A stretch of DNA of 33,019 bases from Methyloglobulus sp. (lineage in GTDB: Bacteria > Pseudomonadota > Gammaproteobacteria > Methylococcales > Methylomonadaceae): assembly GCA_013141505.1 (NCBI GenBank), contig JABFQX010000029.1:1-33019 (forward strand), written 5' to 3'. Each line of letters starts with the position of its first letter. Position 1 is the stretch's first letter. Positions 7,967 to 16,145 of the stretch are shown piece after piece. The notes beneath the pieces are model-generated. The model did no database searches, was not told the origin of the DNA, and saw nothing but the letters and a program-made list of their open reading frames with translations. The translations under genes were made by a program, and so were the position numbers.

Positions 7967-9000
7967 TGAATAGAAAACTTATCCCCTTACTTGTTGCAGG
8001 CACAGCTATCATAATTTCAGGTTGCGACCTGAAACCCAAAACCGATTCGGCAATAGCGGCACCAGCCATCAAAAAAGAAGACGCTATCGCTAGCGTTAAC
8101 GGTCAATTCATTAGCAAAAAAACGCTGGAAGATTTGGAAAAAGACCTTGCTGAACGCAGCCACGGCCAAGCACCTGCTTTCCCTAAAGAAAAGCTGGTTG
8201 ATGAACTGGTACAACGTGAAATTCTGGTGCAAGATGCCGTGCAAAAAAAGCTGGATCAATCACCTGAAGTGGTTGCCCAGTTGGATGCCGCTAAAAAAGC
8301 CATATTGACTCAAGCCAGCCTACAGGCTTATTTAAAAGCCAATCCAATCACGGATGCTGAAATCAAGAAAGAATATGACAGCAAAGTCGGCGGCTCGAAC
8401 GGCACTGAATACAAGGCCAGCCACATTCTGGTCAAGACCGAAGACGAAGCCAAAAAACTGATCGCCGAACTGGACAAAGGCGGAAACTTTGCCAAACTGG
8501 CGAACAAGCATTCCCTGGATGCCAAAGAATCCCAGAATGGCGGTGATTTGGGCTGGTTTAACCCCAGCCAGATGGTTGCTCCGTTCTCAGAAGCGGTAGC
8601 AAAACTGGAAAAAGGCAAATACAGCACAGCGCCTGTAAAGACCCAATTTGGTTACCACATCATCCTGCGTGAAGACTCCAGAAAGCAAACTGCACCGCCG
8701 TTAGAAGCGGTTAAAGAGCAACTGACACCTATGCTGCAACGTCAAAAAGTCCAAACTATGGTTGAAAACTTACGCAAACAAGCGAAAGTAGAGATTTTGG
8801 TGTCATTAAAAGATGAAGCGCCTAAGGCAGCAGCTCCGGCGGCGACAGTAGCACCAGCCCCGGCTGGCTCGGCTCCCGCAGCAGCGGCTGCACCTGCTGA
8901 TGCAGCGCCTGCTCCCGCAACCGAAGCCGAAAAACCTGCTGACCTAGAAGCAGGCAAGCCGGCTGAACCAGAAAAAGCCGCAGAACCTGCGAAAAAATAA
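7966..9000 (+). CDS. Parvulin-type peptidyl-prolyl isomerase lipoprotein (PpiC/SurA-like)
   Basis: A 344-residue periplasmic chaperone/isomerase. The first ~20 residues form a lipoprotein signal ending in the lipobox ISGC (Cys about residue 20), so it is probably membrane-anchored by lipid. Residues ~35-140 are a SurA-like chaperone region (VDELVQREILVQDAV). Residues ~145-245 are the rotamase domain, with ASHILVKTEDEA, NGGDLGWF and FGYHIILR. The last ~60 residues are an Ala/Pro/Glu-rich low-complexity tail not part of the fold. It overlaps bolA by one base and ends the yciB operon before a terminator. Confidence 0.93.
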   Translation: MNRKLIPLLVAGTAIIISGCDLKPKTDSAIAAPAIKKEDAIASVNGQFISKKTLEDLEKDLAERSHGQAPAFPKEKLVDELVQREILVQDAVQKKLDQSPEVVAQLDAAKKAILTQASLQAYLKANPITDAEIKKEYDSKVGGSNGTEYKASHILVKTEDEAKKLIAELDKGGNFAKLANKHSLDAKESQNGGDLGWFNPSQMVAPFSEAVAKLEKGKYSTAPVKTQFGYHIILREDSRKQTAPPLEAVKEQLTPMLQRQKVQTMVENLRKQAKVEILVSLKDEAPKAAAPAATVAPAPAGSAPAAAAAPADAAPAPATEAEKPADLEAGKPAEPEKAAEPAKK

Positions 9001-9023
9001 GGTTTTGGTTTTATAGTGAAAAC

Positions 9024-9051
9024 AAAAAAGGGCGGTTTACCGCCCTTTTTT
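9024..9051 (+). terminator. Intrinsic terminator of the yciB operon
   Basis: GGGCGGT pairs with ACCGCCC around a two-base loop, preceded by an A-run and followed by a T-run. It lies 24 bases after the PPIase stop. The A-run on the left could make it work in both directions. Confidence 0.92.
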
Positions 9052-9052
9052 A

Positions 9053-9376
9053 TGTTCGTAGTTTGTAGTTTGTAGCCCGTATGAAGTGCAACGTAATACG
9101 GGAACATTAGAATACCTAACCCCGGATTACGCTCACTCCATTGAGGCTACCTTGCTTACAAAGCTAAATAGGGCTTCAGTATACCAAATGAATACGGTTC
9201 ATCTGGTCGTGGTATAGCAATTTTGCCTTTAATCATTGTTTAAAAAGAAATTTTGAGTAACTTTTAAAGATAATTTTATTTATTCCAAAAATTTTTGGTG
9301 TATAACGTGTCTTGCGAAAATTGCAAAATACATGTACGTCAATAAAACCGAGAAAAGTAAAAATAAGAGGTGAATC
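9053..9376. other. Gene-free stretch with a short hairpin repeat
   Basis: No ORF of note. CCCGTAT (9076-9082) and ATACGGG (9096-9102) form a hairpin, and the text around it (TTGTAGCCCGTATGAAG, later CCCCGGATTACGCTCACTCC) resembles dispersed repeats seen in many gammaproteobacterial spacers. The second half is very A/T-rich and probably carries the promoter of the next gene. Confidence 0.5.
9285..9306 (+). promoter_or_regulatory. Palindrome next to a -10-like box upstream of the GlcG-like gene
   Basis: CCAAAAATTTTTGG (9285-9298) is a perfect 14-bp palindrome directly followed by TATAAC (9301-9306), which resembles a -10 element. No good -35 box is seen, which would suit an activated or repressed promoter with the palindrome as operator. 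This is inference from position only. Confidence 0.3.
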
Positions 9377-10213
9377 ATGATAAAACAACAAAGAAATCAA
9401 ATGGCAAGATGGGCACTAGTCGGTGCCTTTATGCTCAATGCAATATCAGCTTCCGCATGGGCAGGAAATGCCTGCCAGAACTTGGGTTTGGGTAATAATC
9501 CGGGCGCAATCCATACGGCACTGAAAGCCGCCCTTAATTCGGCGGTCTTGGCAGAAGTCAGCGGTTTAGACCTCAACATGTGGGGAACCCTGGTCGCTCG
9601 CGACGGCACTGTTTGCGCGGTGGCGCGTTCAGGCAAATTGGGCGACCAATGGCCGGGCAGCAGGGTTATTTCTGCCCAAAAAGCCAATACCGCCAATGCC
9701 TTCAGCTTGCCGGCCAATACCGCGAATGGGCAAAACTATCAACAGGGACTTGCGTTATCCACGGCCAACCTGTACAGCGCCGTCCAGCCCGGTGGAGCCT
9801 TTTTTGGTTTGCAGCATAGCAATCCAGTGGACCCTGAAGTCGCTTATAAAGGCCCGTCTTCAAACTGGGGAGAAGCTAACGATGCCATGGTGGGCAAACA
9901 AATCGGCGGGGTTAATGTGTTTGGCGGCGGATTGGCGCTCTACAATGCAAGCCACCAGGTCGTCGGCGCTGTCGGCGTGAGCGGCGACAGCTCCTGCGCT
10001 GATCATATGGTTGCGTGGAGAACCCGGAATAATCTCGGCCTGGATCACTTGGCCGGTGTCGGCGGTGTCAGTGGCGATTCCGCGCGTCCGGACAACATTA
10101 TTTACGATATTCCGCATAACCCGAATGGTGGCACGGGCATTAGCAATGGTGGCTTTGGGCATCCCACTTGCATAGTCACCGTTGATCCCACAGGCTTGCC
10201 TGCTGTTCAATAA
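9377..10213 (+). CDS. Secreted GlcG/HbpS-like haem-binding-family protein
   Basis: A 278-residue protein with a Sec signal peptide (MARWALVGAFMLNAISASAWA, cleaved near residue 30), so probably periplasmic. The body resembles the GlcG/HbpS (DUF336) family: a segment around LNMWGTLVARDGTVCAV, SRVISAQKANTANAFS, then GGLALYN..HQVVGAVGVSGDSS near the end. GlcG domains are about 135 residues; this one is about twice that, with insertions and a Gly-rich C-terminal region (HNPNGGTGISNGGFGHP). HbpS binds haem, but no haem ligand can be assigned here. The start is backed by AGAGGTG seven bases upstream. Ligand and role are unknown. Confidence 0.75.
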   Translation: MIKQQRNQMARWALVGAFMLNAISASAWAGNACQNLGLGNNPGAIHTALKAALNSAVLAEVSGLDLNMWGTLVARDGTVCAVARSGKLGDQWPGSRVISAQKANTANAFSLPANTANGQNYQQGLALSTANLYSAVQPGGAFFGLQHSNPVDPEVAYKGPSSNWGEANDAMVGKQIGGVNVFGGGLALYNASHQVVGAVGVSGDSSCADHMVAWRTRNNLGLDHLAGVGGVSGDSARPDNIIYDIPHNPNGGTGISNGGFGHPTCIVTVDPTGLPAVQ

Positions 10214-10336
10214 TTGTGCGCCATTGGTAGCGATAACTTTAAGAAGAATCGTTTGACAGTTAAAAAGTCGCTGGTTGTCCCTTGCCAGTGGCTTACTTTG
10301 CTACAAGCTCCAACGATCCTTAGTCCAATAGTCCGT

Positions 10337-10543
10337 ATGAAATTAATACTACAAATAGCCGCAGGCGTGTATCTCGGCATGGTTTGCGCCCAGTTAACGG
10401 TCGATACATGGCGCTCACAACAACAAAAATCCGCCAACCAAGTTGCCGCTAAACAAATCGAAGACAGGAATGAACGAATCCGCAAATTATTCATGCAAGG
10501 CAGGAAAATAACACCCACCTTGCCGGAAAATTCATCGCCGTGA
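10337..10543 (+). CDS. Small membrane-anchored protein of unknown function
   Basis: A 68-residue ORF beginning MKLILQIAAGVYLGMVCAQ, an N-terminal membrane segment, followed by a charged helical stretch (RSQQQKSANQVAAKQIEDRNERIRKL) and a short Pro-containing tail. The frame stays open 41 codons upstream, but that part looks noncoding, so the internal ATG is preferred. I do not recognise the family. It lies 123 bases after the GlcG-like gene and converges on fabI. It could be a real small inner-membrane protein with a cytoplasmic or periplasmic coiled helix. Confidence 0.5.
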   Translation: MKLILQIAAGVYLGMVCAQLTVDTWRSQQQKSANQVAAKQIEDRNERIRKLFMQGRKITPTLPENSSP

Positions 10544-10591
10544 TTGTCATTGTTCCCATACTTGCTAAAAAATCACCACTTCCCTATTTTT

Positions 10592-11374
10592 TTATACTGC
10601 CGCCAACCCCGCAATGTTATACCCACAATCCACATAAGTGATTTCGCCGGTAATACCCGAAGCCAAGTCGGAACACATGAACGCAGCGGCGTTGCCGACT
10701 TCTTCAATAGTCACATTCTTACGTAGCGGTGCGGTGTCGGCGGCTTTATTCAGCATGGCTTTAAAATCATTGATGCCGGATGCCGCTAAAGTGCGGATAG
10801 GGCCTGCGGAAATGGCATTCACCCGCGTACCTTCTGGCCCCAAGGCAACCGCCATGTAACGGACATTGGCTTCCAGGCTGGCTTTGGCAACGCCCATGAC
10901 GTTGTAGTTGGTAATCGCCCGTTCCGCGCCTAGATAGGTCAATGTCAGTAAAGAACCATTACGTCCTGCCATCATGGAACGTCCTGCTTTTGCTAAAGCA
11001 GTGAAGCTGTAAGAGCTGACATCATGGGCAATTTTGAAGTTTTCGCGGGTAGTGACATCCACATAATCGCCGTTGAGCGCATCGCGTGGGGCGAAAGCGA
11101 CTGAGTGGACGATGCAATCCAAACCATCCCAATGCTTGCCCAGTTGCTCAAATACCGTAGCGATATGTTCATCAATACTGACATCGCATTCAATAGTGAT
11201 TTTAGAATTGCATTGTTCCGCCATTTCTTCGACGCGGCTTTGCAGCTTTTCATTCTGGAAGGTAAACGCCAATTCGGCGCCTTCGCGATGCATGGCTTGG
11301 GCAATGCCCCATGCGATAGAGCGGCTACTCGCCAAACCTACAATCAAAACCCGTTTGCCTTGCATAAAACCCAT
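10592..11374 (-). CDS. fabI: Enoyl-[acyl-carrier-protein] reductase, NADH (FabI)
   Basis: A 260-residue cytosolic enzyme that carries out the last reduction in each cycle of fatty-acid elongation. The N-terminal cofactor loop is [11 protein letters not shown]. Catalytic residues follow the FabI pattern Tyr-x6-Lys: Tyr157 and Lys164 in [10 protein letters not shown], with the further conserved Tyr147 ten residues before. [15 protein letters not shown] is the substrate-binding loop. Of two start codons six bases apart, the second (11374) is preferred: GGGAG sits six bases before it but abuts the first. It is divergent from the peptide-binding lipoprotein gene. Confidence 0.96.
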   Translation of the reverse strand: MGFMQGKRVLIVGLASSRSIAWGIAQAMHREGAELAFTFQNEKLQSRVEEMAEQCNSKITIECDVSIDEHIATVFEQLGKHWDGLDCIVHSVAFAPRDALNGDYVDVTTRENFKIAHDVSSYSFTALAKAGRSMMAGRNGSLLTLTYLGAERAITNYNVMGVAKASLEANVRYMAVALGPEGTRVNAISAGPIRTLAASGINDFKAMLNKAADTAPLRKNVTIEEVGNAAAFMCSDLASGITGEITYVDCGYNIAGLAAV

Positions 11375-11436
11375 TATCATCTCCCGTTGTTTTTGTTGTT
11401 ACAATAAGATTTAAAGTATCCACGACCCGTATTGTG

Positions 11437-13590
11437 ATGTCTAGCTTTTTGTCTTACAACCTACTATTCCGTACTTGCGTATTGATAGCTATTATTTTGC
11501 TTGCGTCATGCGATGGCGTTCAGCTTAATAACCCGTACCCTGCCGAACAAAATGGGCAGGCGATTTTGTACCAGTCATTTGACGAACGCCCCAAACATCT
11601 CGACCCTGCGGTGGCTTACAGCGAAAACGAATATGCATTTCTCGCGCAAATCTACGAGCCACCGTTTCAGTATCATTATCTAAAACGCCCGTATGAACTC
11701 GTTCCGTTAACAGCCGCTAAATTGCCGGATATTAGCTATTTTAACAAGAAAAATGAAAAACTTAGCGCGAATGCCGATGCAAAAGAAATTGCCTTTACCG
11801 ATTACATCATCGACATCAAACCCAATATCAATTACCAACCCCATCCGGCATTGGCAAAAGCGGGCAATGGCGAATACCGTTATCACCATTTAAATCAAAC
11901 CGAGATAGACAGCTTAAACACCTTGGCAGATTTTGCCGAAACCGGAACCCGTGAGTTAACCGCCGAGGATTATGTTTACCAGATTAAACGTCTGGCGCAC
12001 CCCAAGACCCAATCACCCATTGCGGAAATGATGAAGGGCTACATTGTCGGCTTTGGTGAATTTGCGGAGAAAGTGAAATCGTTGCCAAAAACGGCGATTA
12101 AAGACTTACCATTATCTGGCGTAACAGCAATTAGCCCGACGCAATACCGTGTCCGCATAAACGGTAAATACCCGCAATTTATGTATTGGCTGGCGATGTC
12201 GTTTTTTGCGCCAATGCCTTGGGAAGCCGATGTGTTTTATGATCAGCCGGGCTTATCTGAAAAAAATATTACGCTGGATTGGTATCCTTTCGGTACGGGC
12301 GCTTACCTGTTGTCGGAGAATAATCCTAACCGGCGCATGATCTTGGAGCGCAATCCTAATTTTCACCGGGAGACTTATCCAACCGAAGGTGAGCCAGAAG
12401 ACCAAGCTAAAGGTTTGCTCAATGATGCCGGTAAGGCATTGCCTTTCATTGATAAAGTCATTTTTACTCTGGAAAAAGAGACGATTCCACGATGGACTAA
12501 ATTCTTGCAGGGTTATTTTGATGCGTCGGGTATTGCATCGGATAGTTTCGACCAAGCCGTGCAATTTTCTGAGGGCAGGGTTGAATTGACGCCTTCAATG
12601 CAAGAAAAGCACATCCAGCTACAAACCTCGATAGAGGCTTCCCTGTTTTATACGGGCTTTAATATGCTGGATGCTACGGTCGGTGGCAATACCGAGCAAG
12701 CCCGAAAACTGCGTCAGGCCATTGCAATAGCGATTGATAACGAAGAGTTTATTTCCATTTTTAGAAATGGTCGGGGCGAAGCGCCCCAAGGCGTGATCCC
12801 GCCGGGAATCTTTGGTTATTTGGATGGAAAAGCGGGGTTAAATCCTTTTGTCTATGACTGGATAGATGACAAGCCGAAACGGAAAAACATAGCCGCTGCC
12901 CTGCAATTGATGAAGGAAGCGGGCTACGAAAACGGCATTGATCCTAAAACCCGTCAGCCGTTAATCTTAAATATCGACACGACTTCTGCCAGCATTGATG
13001 ACCGCCCCAGACTGAGTTGGTATCGCAAGCAATTTGCCAAGCTTGGTATTAACCTTGTGATCCGCGACACCGATTTCAACCGTTTTCAGGACAAGATCCG
13101 CACCGGTAACGCGCAAATATTTACCTTGGGCTGGAATGCTGACTATCCTGATCCGGAAAACTTCTTTTTCCTGTTATATGGTGGCAATAGCAAAGTTAAA
13201 TTCGGTGGTGAAAACGGGGCCAATTATCAGAATCCGGAGTTTGACCGTTTATTCGAGCAAATGCGGAATATGGACAATAACAGCCAACGCTTGCAATTAA
13301 TTCAACAAATGGAAGGTATCATTCGTCGTGATTTACCCTGGATTGTTAACTTTTTTCCCAAAAAATTCACCTTATCCCATAACTGGTATAACAACCGCAA
13401 GCCCCATGCGATGGCAAATAACGAACTGAAATATCAGCGGTTAGATACGGTTTCCAGAACACAACAAAGGCAGGCGTGGAATGCCCCCATCGTTTGGCCT
13501 TTGCTGTTATTTGGTATCATTTTCGCAATCTTATTGGCGTTTTCAGTCCACGCCGTCCGCAGCCGAACCCGAAAAAACTACAATGATTAG
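11437..13590 (+). CDS. Peptide-type ABC transporter substrate-binding lipoprotein (SBP family 5)
   Basis: A 717-residue extracellular binding protein of the oligopeptide/dipeptide (SBP_bac_5) class. A lipoprotein signal ends with LLASC (Cys about residue 25). Family features include DERPKHLDPAVAYSENEYAFLAQIYEP near the N-terminus and IFTLGWNADYPDPENFFFLLYGG in the C-terminal lobe. Unusually, it ends in a membrane helix (WPLLLFGIIFAILLAFSV) and a basic tail, so it may be fixed at both ends. A GTG lies directly before the chosen ATG. Its last eight bases overlap the permease gene. The substrate is not readable from sequence. Confidence 0.9.
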   Translation: MSSFLSYNLLFRTCVLIAIILLASCDGVQLNNPYPAEQNGQAILYQSFDERPKHLDPAVAYSENEYAFLAQIYEPPFQYHYLKRPYELVPLTAAKLPDISYFNKKNEKLSANADAKEIAFTDYIIDIKPNINYQPHPALAKAGNGEYRYHHLNQTEIDSLNTLADFAETGTRELTAEDYVYQIKRLAHPKTQSPIAEMMKGYIVGFGEFAEKVKSLPKTAIKDLPLSGVTAISPTQYRVRINGKYPQFMYWLAMSFFAPMPWEADVFYDQPGLSEKNITLDWYPFGTGAYLLSENNPNRRMILERNPNFHRETYPTEGEPEDQAKGLLNDAGKALPFIDKVIFTLEKETIPRWTKFLQGYFDASGIASDSFDQAVQFSEGRVELTPSMQEKHIQLQTSIEASLFYTGFNMLDATVGGNTEQARKLRQAIAIAIDNEEFISIFRNGRGEAPQGVIPPGIFGYLDGKAGLNPFVYDWIDDKPKRKNIAAALQLMKEAGYENGIDPKTRQPLILNIDTTSASIDDRPRLSWYRKQFAKLGINLVIRDTDFNRFQDKIRTGNAQIFTLGWNADYPDPENFFFLLYGGNSKVKFGGENGANYQNPEFDRLFEQMRNMDNNSQRLQLIQQMEGIIRRDLPWIVNFFPKKFTLSHNWYNNRKPHAMANNELKYQRLDTVSRTQQRQAWNAPIVWPLLLFGIIFAILLAFSVHAVRSRTRKNYND

Positions 13591-14560
13591 CTACATTATC
13601 CGGCGATTTTTATACGCTATCCCCATTTTGATTGGGGTTAATATTTTGACTTTCGTACTGTTTTTTATCGTCAACAGCCCAGACGACATGGCACGGATGC
13701 AGCTTGGGCAAAAGCATGTCACTCAACAAGCGATAGACAACTGGAAGCAACAACACGGCTATGATGCGCCGCTGTTGTGGGATGAAAAAGGTGAGGGTGC
13801 TGAAAAGATCACCAAAACTATTTTTTACCAAAAATCGGTCGGCCTGTTTTTGTTCCGCTTCGGCACGTCGGACAGCGGCAGGAATATCGGTGCAGATATC
13901 AAAGAACGCGCTTGGCCCAGCATGGCGGTTGCCTTACCAACATTAATCCTGGGGCTAATAGTGGACATCTGTGTTGCTTTGATGGTCGTGCTATTTCGCG
14001 GCAGTAAACTGGAATTGGGCGGAATGATATTGTGTGTCATCCTGATGTCGGTGTCATCGCTGTTTTACATCATCGGCGGTCAATTTGTGATTGCAAAAGT
14101 ATTGCGGTGGGTGCCCATCTCCGGTTATGACGAAGGTTTTGCCGCCGTTAAATTTATCATTCTGCCCGTGTTGATAGGGGTGTTCGCAGGCATTGGTTCA
14201 GGCGTACGCTGGTATCGGACTTTATTTCTGGAAGAAGTCGAAAAAGATTACGTCCGTACCGCCCGGGCAAAAGGCCTGACCGAAACCCAAACCCTGTTCC
14301 GCCACGTCTTGCCCAACGCCATGATTCCGATCTTGACGGGCGTGGTCGTGGTGTTGCCGACGTTATTTATGGGCAGCTTAATAATGGAATCATTTTTCAG
14401 TATCCCCGGTCTCGGCAGTTACACCATAGATGCCATCAACAGCCAGGATTTCGCTATCGTGCGGGCGATGGTGTTTTTAGGTTCGGTGTTATATGTGATC
14501 GGTTTGTTGCTGACTGATATTTCCTACACCTTGGTGGACCCTAGGGTTAGGTTGTCTTGA
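13583..14560 (+). CDS. ABC transporter permease, DppB/OppB type
   Basis: A 325-residue inner-membrane permease. MISYIIRRFLYAIPILIGVNILTFVLFF is the classic DppB/OppB first segment. The coupling (EAA) loop is EEVEKDYVRTARAKGLTETQTLFRHVLPNA, and the C-terminus SYTLVDPRVRL is family-typical. The start is placed at 13583, within the end of the binding-protein gene; the longer open frame upstream only reads through that gene. A working importer needs a DppC-type partner and an ATPase, and neither follows: the next features are a MITE-like element and vapBC. A decayed copy of its last 61 bases lies at 15531-15591. Confidence 0.93.
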   Translation: MISYIIRRFLYAIPILIGVNILTFVLFFIVNSPDDMARMQLGQKHVTQQAIDNWKQQHGYDAPLLWDEKGEGAEKITKTIFYQKSVGLFLFRFGTSDSGRNIGADIKERAWPSMAVALPTLILGLIVDICVALMVVLFRGSKLELGGMILCVILMSVSSLFYIIGGQFVIAKVLRWVPISGYDEGFAAVKFIILPVLIGVFAGIGSGVRWYRTLFLEEVEKDYVRTARAKGLTETQTLFRHVLPNAMIPILTGVVVVLPTLFMGSLIMESFFSIPGLGSYTIDAINSQDFAIVRAMVFLGSVLYVIGLLLTDISYTLVDPRVRLS

Positions 14561-14570
14561 GCAAGCCCTC

Positions 14571-14755
14571 AGGAAACTCTGATTAAGTCCTTCGACAACC
14601 AAAGGAAGTGCCTGTGGTACAAGCTCAGTACTCTCTGGGGCTTAAAGACGAACGGTAATGAGCTGATTCCGTTCGTGGTGTACCCAAAGGGCATAAAAGC
14701 TTGTCGAACCACTTATGCCGAGGGTATGAAGGAACCAGCTTGATCAGAGCTTCCT
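14571..14755. mobile_element. MITE-like element with 17-bp terminal inverted repeats
   Basis: The ends AGGAAACTCTGATTAAG (14571-14587) and CTTGATCAGAGCTTCCT (14739-14755) are reverse complements with two mismatches. Inside, ACGAACGG (14648-14655) pairs exactly with CCGTTCGT (14669-14676), and TTCGACAA near the left pairs with TTGTCGAA near the right. No protein is coded. A clear target-site duplication is not visible. It begins 10 bases after the permease stop. Confidence 0.6.
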
Positions 14756-14773
14756 TAAAATCATTAACGGGTA

Positions 14774-15169
14774 CTAAATTACCTTGACGTAAAGCAAACC
14801 TGACATAGCTTTATCGAAGGTTGCTGTGTACTCGCAAGATGCCGCCGTATTTTTGAACACAATCATAGCGTCGGCAAAATCGTGTTCTTGTTCCTTGCAC
14901 AAGTTTAAGATGACAGCTAGTCGGGCGCGGTCTTCAAAAGCGTATGCATCGCTGTTGAGCAAGGCTTGGATTGCCAGTAAACAATCTTCGCGGGCAAAGC
15001 CGTACAAGCGCCGCAAAACCCAAACCAACTCGACCAGCACCATGTCATTGATATAAAAGCTGTGTGCAATCCCCTCAAAAGGAGTCATCATTCGGGTTGC
15101 GGCTTCTAGCTGGTTTTCGTCGTCCGCTGTCAGCAAGCGCACCAAGACATTGGTGTCCAGGCCGATCAT
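14774..15169 (-). CDS. vapC: PIN-domain ribonuclease toxin VapC
   Basis: A 131-residue PIN-domain toxin. VapC toxins cut specific RNAs, often tRNA, using a cluster of acidic residues that binds Mg or Mn. The motifs are present: Asp and Asn in MIGLDTNVLVR, Glu in MVLVELVWVLRRLYG, and Asp residues in EHDFADAMIVF and TATFDKAM. Length is normal and nothing looks broken. Its start overlaps the upstream vapB stop by four bases, the usual coupled arrangement. It is the first of two complete vapBC pairs in the window. Confidence 0.93.
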   Translation of the reverse strand: MIGLDTNVLVRLLTADDENQLEAATRMMTPFEGIAHSFYINDMVLVELVWVLRRLYGFAREDCLLAIQALLNSDAYAFEDRARLAVILNLCKEQEHDFADAMIVFKNTAASCEYTATFDKAMSGLLYVKVI

Positions 15170-15426
15170 GGTTTTGAGGCGCGTTGGTATCGTTCGTTGG
15201 CTTCGGCCTCGACCGCATCGTTCATTTGCTCAACTGTGACGGCTTTCAATCCAGGCCGTTGCAAGGTGCCGACAATGGACAGCGCCGTGCGGTTAAGTGG
15301 CCTGACAGAAATAGTGCCGTCGGCCATTACAGTAAAATCAAGCTGGGTTCCCGGCTCAATATGCAACTGGTCGCGGATATTTTTGGGTACGGTAATTTGA
15401 CCTTTGCTGGTGATAGTGGCAAGCAT
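15166..15426 (-). CDS. vapB: AbrB/MazE-type antitoxin VapB
   Basis: An 86-residue antitoxin. The N-terminal AbrB swapped-hairpin DNA-binding domain is clear in ATITSKGQITVPKNIRDQL. The C-terminal half (EQMNDAVEAEANERYQRA) should bind and block VapC. The start at 15426 is preferred over one 24 bases upstream, because it sits eight bases after AAGGA and matches the family N-terminus. It is followed directly by vapC. A sigma-70-like promoter and a perfect 24-bp palindrome lie upstream, which fits autorepression by the VapBC complex. Confidence 0.93.
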   Translation of the reverse strand: MLATITSKGQITVPKNIRDQLHIEPGTQLDFTVMADGTISVRPLNRTALSIVGTLQRPGLKAVTVEQMNDAVEAEANERYQRASKP

Positions 15427-15461
15427 GGAAATAATCCTTACAAAAAACACAAAGTAAGATT

Positions 15462-15489
15462 ATTGTAACTGGAGATTTCTTTTTGTAAA
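15462..15489 (-). promoter_or_regulatory. Sigma-70-type promoter of vapBC
   Basis: On the minus strand, TTTACA (15489-15484) and TACAAT (15467-15462) are separated by 16 bases, close to the -35 and -10 consensus. The expected transcript start lies about 29 bases before the vapB start codon. Confidence 0.6.
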
Positions 15490-15500
15490 CAGCCTTGTTT

Positions 15501-15524
15501 TTGGGAAAAAGTACTTTTTCCCAA
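15501..15524. promoter_or_regulatory. 24-bp perfect palindrome upstream of vapBC
   Basis: TTGGGAAAAAGT is followed directly by its exact reverse complement. It lies 12 bases upstream of the -35 box of the vapBC promoter and just beside the permease-gene remnant. It could be a VapB operator, or a terminator-like hairpin left from an older arrangement. Position alone cannot decide. Confidence 0.5.
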
Positions 15525-15530
15525 CGTGTT

Positions 15531-15591
15531 CGGTTTGCCGCTGACCGATATTTGTACACCTTGGTGGATCCTAGGGGTTAGGTTATCGTGA
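15531..15591 (+). pseudogene. Remnant copy of the ABC permease 3' end
   Basis: These 61 bases align with the last 61 bases of the permease gene (14500-14560), with seven substitutions and two single-base indels. They include a matching stop at the end; identity is about 85%. The two indels break the frame, so it is not coding. It may be the trace of a duplication, or the last bases of a lost second permease gene, as DppB and DppC proteins both end in a DPRVR-type motif. The level of DNA identity favours duplication. Confidence 0.7.
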
Positions 15592-15600
15592 AATTATGGG

Positions 15601-16140
15601 CTAACGGCACTCAGACGGCGCATAAGTGGTAGGTAAAGGTTTGACTGCCGGAATAGGGTGGTTTCCCAAGCCTCGTGCGGTAGCGGTTTCATCATCCGCA
15701 GAAGTACAAGCCCAGTCGATTGCTCCCACTGAAGTCGGAATTGGCGTTATACCTTGCACATTGGGCGAAAAATTAATTTTACTGCCATCGAGCGCTATTG
15801 GAATACCGTTATTTAATGTCGCGCTAATGATGAGGGAAATCGTCCAAGGCGTGCCTTCCACAATTTTTACATCTTGGATATATTTGGATGACCTTTCGTT
15901 GATGCTTGTGGCATTGAATGATTTGGCGGCATTCGTCATCCCTACAACGCTGTCATTTTGAAAGGCTTCGCTCATATAGCCTTTGGCGGCAGAACCTGCA
16001 ATAAGGGCTTCAGTTATTCTGGAACGCACTACGTAATCTTGATAAGCCGGTAATGCAACAGCTGCCAGTATGCCGATGATGGCAACGACCATCATCAACT
16101 CGATCAGGGTAAAGCCTTTTGGTTGGTTAAAAGTTGGCAT
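15601..16140 (-). CDS. pilA: Type IV pilin, first of two paralogues
   Basis: A 179-residue type IVa prepilin. A nine-residue leader ends in Gly, and cleavage at [34 protein letters not shown] by prepilin peptidase PilD gives mature Phe1 with Glu5. The C-terminal disulfide region has WACTS and PSECR. It lies five bases after the tfpX-like gene, so it is probably the second gene of that operon. The second pilin at 18539-19087 shares the N-terminus, the leader-distal EALIAGS/EAVIAGS segment, the TPWTI segment and the same ending; the middles differ. It may be a minor or alternative major pilin. Confidence 0.92.
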   Translation of the reverse strand: MPTFNQPKGFTLIELMMVVAIIGILAAVALPAYQDYVVRSRITEALIAGSAAKGYMSEAFQNDSVVGMTNAAKSFNATSINERSSKYIQDVKIVEGTPWTISLIISATLNNGIPIALDGSKINFSPNVQGITPIPTSVGAIDWACTSADDETATARGLGNHPIPAVKPLPTTYAPSECR

Positions 16141-16145
16141 ACGCT

